Shown here: in pieces, positions 40,896 to 49,710 of the stretch | How the letters are laid out: each line of letters starts with the position of its first letter | Position numbering within the stretch: the stretch's first letter is position 1 | Source of the DNA: Vibrio fluminensis | GTDB lineage: Bacteria > Pseudomonadota > Gammaproteobacteria > Enterobacterales > Vibrionaceae | Assembly: GCF_015278125.1 (NCBI RefSeq) | Contig: NZ_JADILO010000026.1 | Location: 1 to 64,000 of the forward strand | DNA: 64,000 bases | Direction: 5' to 3' | The notes under the pieces: model-generated | Databases searched by the model: none | The model's input: only the letters and a program-made list of their open reading frames with translations | Told to the model about the DNA's origin: nothing | Translations under genes and position numbers: made by a program

Positions 40896-42071
40896 TTAAG
40901 CAACTTCTTTTACTTCGGTATCGTTAGGCGTTTGTTTTAATTTAGGGAGAGGGTTACGAGAGCCGACCGCTTCTTCTATTGAATTAAAGCCATCTTCTTT
41001 GAGCAATTTTACTAAGCCACGATTGATCTCATTGATGTTCTGTGGCCCATCAAAGATCATCGTGGTGATCATATGTAATAAACTTGCGCCAGAAGTGATC
41101 TTCTCGTAAGCATCACGAGCGCTAAATACACCACCGACACCAATTATGGTCAGTTCTCCACGCGTACGTCGATAAACATGTCGAATCACATCTGTTGAGA
41201 TCCTTTGCAGTGGCAATCCGCTCATTGCCCCTTTGTGGAAAGGTAACTCTTCTTTGACATACTCTTGATTGTGAGCTGGCTTAGCGAGGTTAGTCAAAAC
41301 GACACCATCAATTTTGTGTTCAACACAGCAATCGACGATGGTGTTTATCTCTTCAATTTCCATATCGGCAGCGAGTTTGACATAAATTGGTCTCCCTTCA
41401 ACTCGATTCTGATTGACCGCAATCAGCAGTGCATCGAGGTTACGTTTATCCACAAAAGGTTCGCCATCTTGTGTGTTTGGGCAACTGATGTTGATGGTGT
41501 AATAGTCTCCGATATCTTTAAACAACCGCATGGTTTTTACGTAGTCATCGATGGAATCTTGTAAGTCAAATTCGGGCGTAATGTTAGATTTTGCAGCATT
41601 GATACCAACTTTAAGCTTACCGAAGTTTGTACCTTGCAGACGGGAAGATATCTTTTCAGCCCCTTGGTTATTCAAACCATACCAAACTAAGATAGATTTA
41701 GATTTCACCATTCTAAATAGACGTTTACCCGGATTGCCGGGACAAACTTCGCCAGTAAATGAACCAAGCTCAGCTAGCCCGAAGCCAATAGAAGGGTAGA
41801 TGCTTGTTAACTCGCCATCTTTATCAAAGCCAGCGGAAAGGCCAATTGGGTTTCGGTACTCCACGCCATCTACAGTGGTATTTAGGCTTTTGTGCTCAAA
41901 ATTAAACAGTAGTGATGTTAGAGATTTAGTCAGTGGGTTTGAGCCTAAAAATACACCTACGCGTTTAAATAGGTAGTGAGCGTCTTCAGGATCCATTAAG
42001 AAAATAAGTGGGCGGATAACTCGATATAGGACTCTAAAGAAAAGATTCCTTAAACCAACAATGAAGCTCAT
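40896..42071 (-). CDS. Dihydroorotate dehydrogenase paralogue (class 2-like)
   Basis: A 391-residue FMN-dependent protein similar to membrane-associated class 2 dihydroorotate dehydrogenases. It has an amphipathic N-terminal helix (LRNLFFRVLYRVIRPLIF), then DPEDAH, PIGLSAGFDKDGE, YGLNNQG, and IIGVGGVFSARDA in the C-terminal FMN-binding part. The catalytic-base position reads NISCPNT with cysteine C197, whereas class 2 enzymes use serine and class 1 use cysteine. It is about 55 residues longer than usual PyrD. It is divergent from an unknown gene around a strong Fur box, so it is probably iron-regulated. It may be an iron-starvation variant or have a different substrate. I leave the symbol empty for that reason. 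Confidence 0.8.
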   Translation of the reverse strand: MSFIVGLRNLFFRVLYRVIRPLIFLMDPEDAHYLFKRVGVFLGSNPLTKSLTSLLFNFEHKSLNTTVDGVEYRNPIGLSAGFDKDGELTSIYPSIGFGLAELGSFTGEVCPGNPGKRLFRMVKSKSILVWYGLNNQGAEKISSRLQGTNFGKLKVGINAAKSNITPEFDLQDSIDDYVKTMRLFKDIGDYYTINISCPNTQDGEPFVDKRNLDALLIAVNQNRVEGRPIYVKLAADMEIEEINTIVDCCVEHKIDGVVLTNLAKPAHNQEYVKEELPFHKGAMSGLPLQRISTDVIRHVYRRTRGELTIIGVGGVFSARDAYEKITSGASLLHMITTMIFDGPQNINEINRGLVKLLKEDGFNSIEEAVGSRNPLPKLKQTPNDTEVKEVA

Positions 42072-42142
42072 TGCTTTCTCCTTTACTTTTTATTTCACGT
42101 GATTGTTGTCATAACCATTTGCAAGGCTACCTCATAAATCGT

Positions 42143-42161
42143 AATGGTAATTATTATCATT
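42143..42161. promoter_or_regulatory. Fur box between the DHOD paralogue and the 213-aa gene
   Basis: AATGGTAAT-T-ATTATCATT is a 19-bp palindrome with one mismatch and matches the consensus Fur box (GATAATGATAATCATTATC). It is placed to repress both divergent genes. Confidence 0.8.
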
Positions 42162-42202
42162 TGGATCTATATTATGTGAAATTTGTGATATGAGGAGGGG
42201 TT

Positions 42203-42844
42203 ATGCACAGGATTATGGCTCATTTTATGAAGAAAAATCTGCAAAAGCGTTACAGGACAGATTTTATTGCGACTGAGGGCAGTACCAAGCAGTGGCACTT
42301 TACGGGGCATTTTTACTATCTGCTTGATACCTTAAAGCTAAGTTATTCGAGTCAAGCGGGCTTAGTCACTTATGAAAGCATTAGTGAGGAATCATTAGGA
42401 TCTTTGTGTAGAGAACTCAGTCGAGGAAATTGGACGCAACCGAATAAAATTGAGAATGTTCCAGCCTTGTTTACTTTGTCTGTGTGCGCAGTAACGTGGG
42501 AGAAATTGCATGGTCAAATGCGAGTTAAAGCTATACCCGATGCAGCCGCGTTGCGTTTTGAAGATATTGATTATCAAGCCTCCGAAGCTAAGTTTCAAAG
42601 CCCGTTTCGTAAAACTGATGATGCTGTTACGCCGATGGCCGATATTGGTGGTTTTGATAAAGAGATTAAGCGTGTTCGCAATATAACAACCGAAGAGTTT
42701 CTACAAATCTTAAGGGAGAATAATCAAACTGTTCCGATTGAACTGCGACAATCGATAAATGTTACAGCCAAAAATTTCGAATACCGTTTTACAGATGCTG
42801 AACAGTGTCTACTCACTAAGTTAGCGAATGAAATCGTAGATTAA
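42203..42844 (+). CDS. Hypothetical protein, 213 aa, likely Fur-regulated
   Basis: A soluble protein of no recognised family. ATG 42203 is preceded by AGGAGGGGTT, a very strong ribosome site. It has an N-terminal basic segment (MKKNLQKRYR), a central aromatic region (WHFTGHFYYLLDTLKL) and an unremarkable C-terminal half. No signal peptide or membrane segment. Its position beside a Fur box, a DHOD paralogue and siderophore genes suggests an iron-limitation role, but no specific one can be read. Confidence 0.7.
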   Translation: MHRIMAHFMKKNLQKRYRTDFIATEGSTKQWHFTGHFYYLLDTLKLSYSSQAGLVTYESISEESLGSLCRELSRGNWTQPNKIENVPALFTLSVCAVTWEKLHGQMRVKAIPDAAALRFEDIDYQASEAKFQSPFRKTDDAVTPMADIGGFDKEIKRVRNITTEEFLQILRENNQTVPIELRQSINVTAKNFEYRFTDAEQCLLTKLANEIVD

Positions 42845-42975
42845 AAGGCATACAAAGTTAGAAGACATTTATTATTTTGCAACTTATGTAATGTGTTACA
42901 CCGTGTAATGTGATCTATAAGGATCAAATATTATAACCACCCCTTTCATTAGATTCGCGCATGGTTATAATTTTC

Positions 42976-42997
42976 ATTCTCAATTGCGAGTGAGAAT
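42976..42997 (+). promoter_or_regulatory. Candidate Fur box upstream of the esterase gene
   Basis: ATTCTCA-ATTGCGAG-TGAGAAT inverted repeat, 7 bases before the start of the esterase gene and overlapping its ribosome site region. It is a weaker match than the box at 42143-42161. Confidence 0.5.
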
Positions 42998-43004
42998 TAT
43001 TATT

Positions 43005-44564
43005 ATGAAGAGTGTTGTGATTTCTCTTTTAGCATCATTAACGACAACAGCAGTTCACGCGGTCAGTGAAATTGAAGAAACGTTAACGATATCGAATGAT
43101 TACCGAGCTGAGATAAACGTTGATGAGACGAGCTACATACGCGGCAGTGTTGAGGGCGATAAGTCGTTAGCGTTTGCCAGAATTGTTGATTCACAAGGTC
43201 GAGTCGTAAAAACAATTATCGATGAAGGTTTGCGTGATGGTGAGATTTTTTGGCTAGCAACAACGCCAGGTAAATATATTTTGGAAGTTGTTACGCAGGA
43301 AAAAGAGAATCAAATTAAAGTGGTGGTTGAAGAAAAATCACTCAAATCTGATCAAAGTGTCAATCCGAATGAGTCACCAATTAGTCCCAAATTAATTGAG
43401 GTTAGCAAAAGCCTTTCTGCGGGTATCGAAGATGCAGAAAAACTGTTTTGGCAACAAATTGCGCTGAAAGGTACGCCGTTAATCGAACCCAACCATGATG
43501 GTAGTGCCATCGTTACTTTTTTATGGAGAGGTGATGAACATAATGTTCGTCTGTTTGGCGCACCTTATGATGGCCATGTTTATCTCTCACGATTAAAGAA
43601 TAGTGACATTTGGCACAAAAGCTACCAAGTCCCAAACGGTAGCAGGCTTTCTTATCGTATGGCTCCAAATGTTCCGCAACTTTCCGGCTTTGAGTGGATT
43701 GAACAGCGACGAGCTGTACTGGCCACAGCACAAACGGATCCGCTCAATATCCGACCTAAATTCGTTGCTGCAAATGATAAGTTTGGTGATGCATCTACGA
43801 TGGAATACGGTAATGTGTTTTCTGATCAATACACCTTGGAGTTAGGTTCAGCTCAAGGACAAGTTGAATCCTATCAACTGGCGAGTGATATTCTCAACAA
43901 TACCCGTTCGGTTAAAGTCTATTTACCGCATCAAAAATACCAAGTAGCGAAAGATGCGCCACTATTGATTGTATTCGATGGCGACCAATACTTATCGCGC
44001 GTTCCGACACCAACAATTTTAGACAACCTCATTGCAGCGAAAAAAATACCGCCACTTCGAGCGATTTTCATCAATCATCCTACTAGCAAATTGCGTGGAA
44101 CAGAACTGCCACCCAATTCGGATTTTGCTGAATTTATGGCGACCGAGTTGATTCCTTGGGTGAAACAAACATTCCAAATTGCCCCACCTGCAAACAAAAC
44201 CATCCTTACAGGCTCGAGTTATGGGGGGCTGGCGTCGATGTACGTCGCTCACCAATATCCAGCAATCTTTGGCAATGTCCTCAGTCAGTCGGGTTCCTTT
44301 TGGTGGGCGCCTAGCCGACTGCAAAAGGAATGGTTGACCAAACAGATCAGTCAATCCCCGGAAAACAGCCTGAAAATCTATATGAATGCAGGACTGTTTG
44401 AGCAGAAACCAGATCGCGCAAGCATTATTGATACCAATAGAAAGTTGTATCAAGTACTGCAAGAAAAACACTATGACGTGAAGTTCGACGAGCTCGCAAG
44501 TGGACATGACTACTATAGCTGGCGAGTAACTATCGCTAACGGGCTTGACTATTTATTTCAGTAA
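43005..44564 (+). CDS. Periplasmic enterobactin-type siderophore esterase
   Basis: A 519-residue esterase. Start at ATG 43005 (MKSVVISLLASLTTTAVHAV), which gives a clean signal peptide; the open frame extends seven codons upstream. The region ~115-260 resembles the N-terminal domain of Fes. The C-terminal ~300-519 is an alpha/beta-hydrolase esterase domain with the serine in TGSSYGGLAS (about residue 404) and a histidine in SGHDYYSW. It is predicted to cleave catecholate siderophores such as enterobactin. E. coli Fes is cytosolic and IroE is periplasmic; this protein combines Fes-like length with a signal peptide. It forms an operon with the receptor gene 38 bases downstream. Confidence 0.85.
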   Translation: MKSVVISLLASLTTTAVHAVSEIEETLTISNDYRAEINVDETSYIRGSVEGDKSLAFARIVDSQGRVVKTIIDEGLRDGEIFWLATTPGKYILEVVTQEKENQIKVVVEEKSLKSDQSVNPNESPISPKLIEVSKSLSAGIEDAEKLFWQQIALKGTPLIEPNHDGSAIVTFLWRGDEHNVRLFGAPYDGHVYLSRLKNSDIWHKSYQVPNGSRLSYRMAPNVPQLSGFEWIEQRRAVLATAQTDPLNIRPKFVAANDKFGDASTMEYGNVFSDQYTLELGSAQGQVESYQLASDILNNTRSVKVYLPHQKYQVAKDAPLLIVFDGDQYLSRVPTPTILDNLIAAKKIPPLRAIFINHPTSKLRGTELPPNSDFAEFMATELIPWVKQTFQIAPPANKTILTGSSYGGLASMYVAHQYPAIFGNVLSQSGSFWWAPSRLQKEWLTKQISQSPENSLKIYMNAGLFEQKPDRASIIDTNRKLYQVLQEKHYDVKFDELASGHDYYSWRVTIANGLDYLFQ

Positions 44565-44602
44565 AAACAAAAAATTATATAACCATTAATTAAGGAAAAA
44601 TT

Positions 44603-46579
44603 ATGGATATGTTTAAGCGCCCCACTACTTTGGTTGCAGCGCTAGGGGTTGTTGTTGCCCCGACTTTTGCCCAAGATAGTTCCGTTGATGTATCGGAAGT
44701 TATGGTCGTGACCGCCACAAAAAGTGAGGTTTCATTGCAAGATGCTCCTGCCTCGCTAACGGTGGTGACGGAAGAGGATCTTAATCGATTACCGGCCACT
44801 GATATTACGACTGCTTTAGAAAGTGTCGCAGGGGTCAGGATTGCAAGAACAACAGGTAGCGAACCTAAGATCATCATTCGTGGGCTGAAAAACCAATACT
44901 CTTCGAATGATAACTTTGCTTTAGTACTAGTCAATGGCCGCCGAATTAGTTCAAGCGAAACGGTGATTCGAGGAGCTGGCTTTGACTTATCTAGCATACC
45001 TATGAGTGCTATTGAGAGAGTGGAAGTGATTCGTGGGCCGATGTCTGCACTCTATGGCAGTGAGGCGATTGGTGGTGTGGTGAACATTATTCTCAAGAAG
45101 CCAACCAATGAAACCCAAGGTAATGTCTCTTTTACCTATAGCAAACCTAAAGATGACAACCCAGTCGATGCAGCGCCCAAAGCTGATGGTGGTTTTAATA
45201 ACTTCCGCGGTTTTGTCAGCGGCGCTGTGGTAGAGGATAAGCTTCTTTATACTGCAGCGGTTGATGTTAGCCAGCGAGATGAGTGGTTCCCTGATAACGC
45301 AACAGACAACTTCAATCCTACCTCGGAACAAGAGAGAACGAGTCTCAACACAAGTCTAACCTGGCTCGCGAGCGACTCCACCAATGTCATATTGGATTTA
45401 GGCTACATCGATGATCAGCGCGTCGATTTAGCCATTAGCCGTGGTTCTTTAGTAGAGAGTAATTACGATACCAGTAAATTTACGGCAGGCTTAGCATTGG
45501 AAAACGAGTGGAGTTGGGGAGATTCCGACTTACGTTACTTCTATGAGCGAAGCTTTGTTGATGAAGATCATTGGCATCCGGCAGTGGGTATGGCTCAGAT
45601 AGAACAAAAAAACCATAGTCTAGATGGTAATGTGTCATTTGAGTTAGCTGAAATCCACTACTTGACGACTGGCTTTGATCTTTCTTACTCCACTTTAGAA
45701 AATGACCGTGACTATGTTTCAAAACCAAGTGCCCGTCAAAGTGCCGTTTATATTCAAGATGAAATAACCTTGACGGATGATTTAGCTCTTACGTTAAGTG
45801 GGCGTTTTACTCATCACGATCAGTTTGGTAGCGATATCAGTCCTCGCGCGTACTTGGTCTTCAATGCTACCGAAAGTTTGACATTTAAAGGTGGTTACGG
45901 AGAAGGCTTTAAAGCACCGACAATGTTCCAATCAGATGAAAACTTCCGCCTGATTAGTTGTGGTGGTAGTTGTTACTTGGTGGGTAATCCAGACTTGAAG
46001 CCGCAAAGCTCAAAGACTTATGAGTTTTCTACACTCTACCATCAGCCAAGTTGGTTCGTACAAGGGACCGTTTTCTTCAACCAAGTTAACGATCTTATTG
46101 ATCGCGATACAACAACCTCGGTGGGCACGGCACCAGATGGAAAACCACTGATTCAATATGTGAACTATGACTCGGTTGAGACCAGAGGTATTGAGTTAGA
46201 AAGTGAGTTTGATATCACTGATACGGTCTTTTTAGCAGCGAATGCGACTTACATCGATACCGAAGATAAAACCACAGGGGAAGAGTTAACTTATTCACCG
46301 GATTGGTTGGCGAATGCGACGGTCACTTGGACGCCATCCTACAATTGGAACTTGTTTGCAGGCGTTAACTATGTGGGCAAGCAAGTTAACAGTGATGACA
46401 AACAGCTGTCTGGTTATGAGGTTGTAGACGTTGGTGCTGGCTACCAAGTGAGTGATGCGCTTTCTGTTAGTTTTGGCATTACTAACTTGCTAGATGAACG
46501 TCTTGATGAATCAGAAGATGAGTATGAAGAACAAGAGTTTGGTCGTACTTATTATCTAAAACTAGATGTCGATTTTTAG
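44603..46579 (+). CDS. irgA: TonB-dependent siderophore receptor (IrgA/FepA-like)
   Basis: A 658-residue outer-membrane receptor with a signal peptide (LVAALGVVVAPTFA), a TonB-box region near VMVVTATK, a plug domain (~40-150, with VLVNGRRISSSETVIRGAG and IERVEVIRGPMSALYGSEAIGGVVNI) and a 22-strand barrel ending in phenylalanine. The plug sequence resembles V. cholerae IrgA, receptor for enterobactin-type siderophores. It follows a predicted siderophore esterase in the same operon and is probably Fur-controlled. A terminator follows. The symbol is by similarity. Confidence 0.87.
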   Translation: MDMFKRPTTLVAALGVVVAPTFAQDSSVDVSEVMVVTATKSEVSLQDAPASLTVVTEEDLNRLPATDITTALESVAGVRIARTTGSEPKIIIRGLKNQYSSNDNFALVLVNGRRISSSETVIRGAGFDLSSIPMSAIERVEVIRGPMSALYGSEAIGGVVNIILKKPTNETQGNVSFTYSKPKDDNPVDAAPKADGGFNNFRGFVSGAVVEDKLLYTAAVDVSQRDEWFPDNATDNFNPTSEQERTSLNTSLTWLASDSTNVILDLGYIDDQRVDLAISRGSLVESNYDTSKFTAGLALENEWSWGDSDLRYFYERSFVDEDHWHPAVGMAQIEQKNHSLDGNVSFELAEIHYLTTGFDLSYSTLENDRDYVSKPSARQSAVYIQDEITLTDDLALTLSGRFTHHDQFGSDISPRAYLVFNATESLTFKGGYGEGFKAPTMFQSDENFRLISCGGSCYLVGNPDLKPQSSKTYEFSTLYHQPSWFVQGTVFFNQVNDLIDRDTTTSVGTAPDGKPLIQYVNYDSVETRGIELESEFDITDTVFLAANATYIDTEDKTTGEELTYSPDWLANATVTWTPSYNWNLFAGVNYVGKQVNSDDKQLSGYEVVDVGAGYQVSDALSVSFGITNLLDERLDESEDEYEEQEFGRTYYLKLDVDF

Positions 46580-46596
46580 GTTGAATTGATACTTTT

Positions 46597-46625
46597 AGGG
46601 CTTAGCCATCACTAAGCCCTTATTC
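46597..46625 (+). terminator. Terminator of the irgA operon
   Basis: AGGGCTTAG-CCATCA-CTAAGCCCT followed by TATTCT. The stem is strong, the T tract weak. Confidence 0.7.
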
Positions 46626-46720
46626 TGGCTCTGTCATAAAAAATTCACGATAAATCTGATTGTTAATTAGCCAAATTTTCATATTATTGTAATTAAGATG
46701 TCATATTAAGTGAGGTGGTT

Positions 46721-46834
46721 ATGAGAGAACAAGAAATGATACAACCTTCCAATTTTGGAGTGATTAGCCGTACTTGCATTTTTTCGCTGGCAGGTATTGT
46801 AAGTGTGTTCTTCCTAGTTCAACACATTATCTAG
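46721..46834 (+). CDS. Small single-pass membrane peptide, 37 aa
   Basis: ATG 46721 is preceded by GTGAGGTGGTT, a good ribosome site. The peptide starts MREQEMIQPSNFG and has one hydrophobic helix (CIFSLAGIVSVFFLVQHII) up to its end. It lies beyond the irgA terminator and so has its own promoter. No family recognised. Confidence 0.55.
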   Translation: MREQEMIQPSNFGVISRTCIFSLAGIVSVFFLVQHII

Positions 46835-47356
46835 TAAAGCAGTATCAAGTATGTGGGTACTAACATTGTACCCTTATCCTATAGCGCCCACATATTTTAT
46901 TAGTTAGTTTGAAGTCTGAGTTTAGCCATTAGACAGACTTAAAATGGCTAACGATTGCCTACCTCTTATCTCCAATCGATACGCTCAACGGCCAAAAAAT
47001 TCTTATAGCCGAGTGACACCTTAACCAATAACAAAATACTTGTTGGGTGACATGAAATGGTGAGTTTGCTAAAAACTTCGCTTTACTTGAAAATGCACCT
47101 TCAAAACCGTTAAAACAACAATTAAGTTGTTCTTCATCGTGCTTTTAGCTACTCAGTTTTTCCTAATTGTTCAGTAATTAGGCGATAACATTGGTCGTTG
47201 AGTGATAAATGTGCGCAATATCTATCTCAGCATGCAATTGTTAACAAAGTGTGAAATAAGTCTGAGGTGAGTTCAAACAATGACAAGATATTACTCTCAC
47301 TTAGCGCGTGAAATCATAAAATTCCAGTATGAGCCTTTGTAGATGGAAAGTCGTGA
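46835..47356. other. Intergenic region, 522 bp, upstream of the two-component genes
   Basis: No gene supported. A perfect 7-bp inverted repeat CCTAATT-GTTCAGT-AATTAGG lies at 47162-47182, and a weaker ACAAC/GTTGT pair near 47115. One may be an operator of the two-component operon. Confidence 0.5.
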
Positions 47357-48088
47357 GTGAATGCCCACATACTGGTTGTCGATGATGATCAAGAAATTCG
47401 AGATTTGCTTGATGAGTACCTCACTAAATCAGGCTATCAAGTCAGTACGGTCAAAGATGGTGTGGAGCTTAAAGCGCAACTACAACACGCATACCCAGAC
47501 TTAATCCTGCTGGATGTCATGTTACCTGGCGATGATGGCTTTACTCTTTGTCAGCAAATCAGACGCGATTCGGATGTGCCGATTATCATGCTGACCGCCG
47601 TCTCTGACGATACCGATCAAATTATTGGTTTGGAAATTGGCGCAGATGATTATATTGCGAAGCCATTTAGCCCTCGCCATTTAATTGCCCGAATAAAAGC
47701 CGTATTGAGGCGAAGCCAGAAAAATCACCAGCGAACTGAAGATGTGCTAGTTAATGCGGTACCTAAATCGATAGTTTTCGGTGATTGGCGTTTAGATACG
47801 TTAGCTCATAAACTCACCCACCTAGATAATCAACAGCAGCATGATCTATCAGGCAGTGACTTTACCTTGTTGATGCTGTTTTTGTCTCGACCTAATGAGG
47901 TGCTTGATCGCGACACCATTTCCGTTGCGACTCGCGGGCGAGAAGCTTTACCTTTTGAACGAGGGATTGACGTCCAGTTAAGTCGCTTGCGACAGCGATT
48001 GGGTGACAGTGGTAAGTACCCTAGTTATATCAAAACCATGCGTGGTAATGGTTATATCCTCTCTGTTCCTGTCAATTACGAACACTAA
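47357..48088 (+). CDS. OmpR-family response regulator
   Basis: A 243-residue response regulator with a receiver domain (phospho-acceptor aspartate near residue 52 in LILLDVMLPGDDG, plus VDDD at the N-terminus and the lysine in IAKPF) and a C-terminal winged helix DNA-binding domain (SGSDFTLLMLFLSRPNEVLDR). The start is GTG 47357 after GGAAAG. The kinase gene starts 16 bases downstream and the sugar ABC genes follow, so it probably controls sugar uptake in the manner of GltR in Pseudomonas. Confidence 0.92.
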   Translation: MNAHILVVDDDQEIRDLLDEYLTKSGYQVSTVKDGVELKAQLQHAYPDLILLDVMLPGDDGFTLCQQIRRDSDVPIIMLTAVSDDTDQIIGLEIGADDYIAKPFSPRHLIARIKAVLRRSQKNHQRTEDVLVNAVPKSIVFGDWRLDTLAHKLTHLDNQQQHDLSGSDFTLLMLFLSRPNEVLDRDTISVATRGREALPFERGIDVQLSRLRQRLGDSGKYPSYIKTMRGNGYILSVPVNYEH

Positions 48089-48104
48089 TGAGTTGGAGAG
48101 AGTC

Positions 48105-49532
48105 ATGCGCATGAATTCGTTAGTCTCTCGAACATTGGCTTTGACCTTGTTTGCGGCACTTGTCGCACAACTTATTGCGACAACCATTTGGTACACAGAG
48201 TCTAAAAAGCGGGAAATTGAAGGGATCACCTCGACATCGGAAAGCTTGGCCAATATGTTTGCCTCGACGGTGACATTCTTTGAATCTTTACCAGTTAGTT
48301 ATCGTCACATTGTACTTAATCAGATCCGCAATATGGGCGGAACACGTTTCTTTGTCTCATTTAATAAGCAGAAGCTGACGGTTGAGCCTATCAAAGATAA
48401 TGCATTAAAGCGGGCGTCTGTCGGGGCGATTGAAGGCGTATTGCAACAAAAATTACCTCGAGTAAATTCTATTGATGTTGACTTCTCTTTAAGACAAAAC
48501 TTACGTTTACTCAAAAACGATCTTTATTTAGTCGACCTGCCCAAATCTTGGGTACAGCATACCCTTACTCTGGCACCAATTGATCCTCCTGTACTGGTTG
48601 TACAGATAGAACTTGCTGCAAATCAATGGCTTTATATAGCAGCGATTTTGCCCGCCCCCTACATGAATTTAGACGACAGTATTTTTAGCCAAGAGCAGTG
48701 GTGGTTTTTGGCCATTTCAACATCATTGCTACTAGGGCTGACTTTTTTGCTGATGCGTCAGCAAATTAAACCCTTAAAACGTTTAGCAAAAGCGGCGAAT
48801 GAGATGAGTTTAAATGTTGAGCAACCAGCGATAAAAGAAGAGGGAGCCAGTGAATTAATCACTGCGACACGTGCATTTAATCGTATGCAGCGCCGCATAC
48901 AGCGATATATTGCCGATCGTGAGCAGCTGTTTTCTTCTATCTCTCACGATCTAAAAACTCCCATTACACGCTTAAGACTGCGCAGTGAATTGCTTGAAGA
49001 CGACAACAAGCGAGACAAATTTAATAAAGATCTCGATGAACTAGAGATCCTAGTGAAAGGCGCTTTACAGTGCGTTAAAGACACGGATCTGCACGAGAAT
49101 AATGCGGAGATTGATATCACTGCTTTGTTGCATTCAATCGCAGAGCCGTTCAATCAAACCCAATTGAAGATAACGATTGATGCTCAACCGGCTTTGCTGG
49201 TGATGGCAAAGCCGTTAGCGCTCAAAAGAGTGTTCAGCAATTTGCTGGATAACGCAGTTAAATATGGCAATCAGGCGCATGTGGTGGCAAAGCCACTCGA
49301 TAAAGGGGTGATGGTGACGATTTTAGATGAGGGTCCCGGCGTTCCCGATCATTTACTTGAAGCAGTATTTGAACCTTATTGCCGTCTTAAGCCAGATTTA
49401 GAGGGGCATGGGTTAGGGCTGGGAATCTGTCGTAATATTGTTCATGGGCATGGTGGAGATCTCATTTTAAGCAATCGCCCTCAAGGTGGGCTGCATGTCG
49501 AACTCTTTGTTCCATCAGGCTTAGATGGTTAA
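48105..49532 (+). CDS. Sensor histidine kinase
   Basis: A 475-residue membrane kinase. Transmembrane segment 1 is at ~residues 8-28, followed by a periplasmic sensor region of ~150 residues, a second transmembrane segment near 190-210 and HAMP. The phosphoacceptor histidine is in SSISHDLKTP (~residue 280). The ATPase domain has N-box NLLDNAVKYG and G-boxes LDEGPGVPD and HGLGLGICRN. The start is set at 48105, after GGAGAG; the frame is open further into the regulator gene. It is paired with the preceding regulator. Confidence 0.92.
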   Translation: MRMNSLVSRTLALTLFAALVAQLIATTIWYTESKKREIEGITSTSESLANMFASTVTFFESLPVSYRHIVLNQIRNMGGTRFFVSFNKQKLTVEPIKDNALKRASVGAIEGVLQQKLPRVNSIDVDFSLRQNLRLLKNDLYLVDLPKSWVQHTLTLAPIDPPVLVVQIELAANQWLYIAAILPAPYMNLDDSIFSQEQWWFLAISTSLLLGLTFLLMRQQIKPLKRLAKAANEMSLNVEQPAIKEEGASELITATRAFNRMQRRIQRYIADREQLFSSISHDLKTPITRLRLRSELLEDDNKRDKFNKDLDELEILVKGALQCVKDTDLHENNAEIDITALLHSIAEPFNQTQLKITIDAQPALLVMAKPLALKRVFSNLLDNAVKYGNQAHVVAKPLDKGVMVTILDEGPGVPDHLLEAVFEPYCRLKPDLEGHGLGLGICRNIVHGHGGDLILSNRPQGGLHVELFVPSGLDG

Positions 49533-49710
49533 TGTAACAGGAATGTTACTGTGTTTTTACGATTTGTTTCAAACGGCTTGTTTTCAATTGGTTAGACTCA
49601 ATGTCGAACATAACAAACGAGCTCCAAGTGTAAGAAAACGCGCAAAATACCGCGCAGGGAGGTGTTTTCACACTGGCGTTTAAAGTCTAGTCCTGACAAG
49701 GAAGATAACG

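Noticed and set aside
44019..44507. 162-codon frame opposite the esterase gene
   Set aside because: Shadow of a coding region with catalytic motifs on the other strand; no ribosome site.
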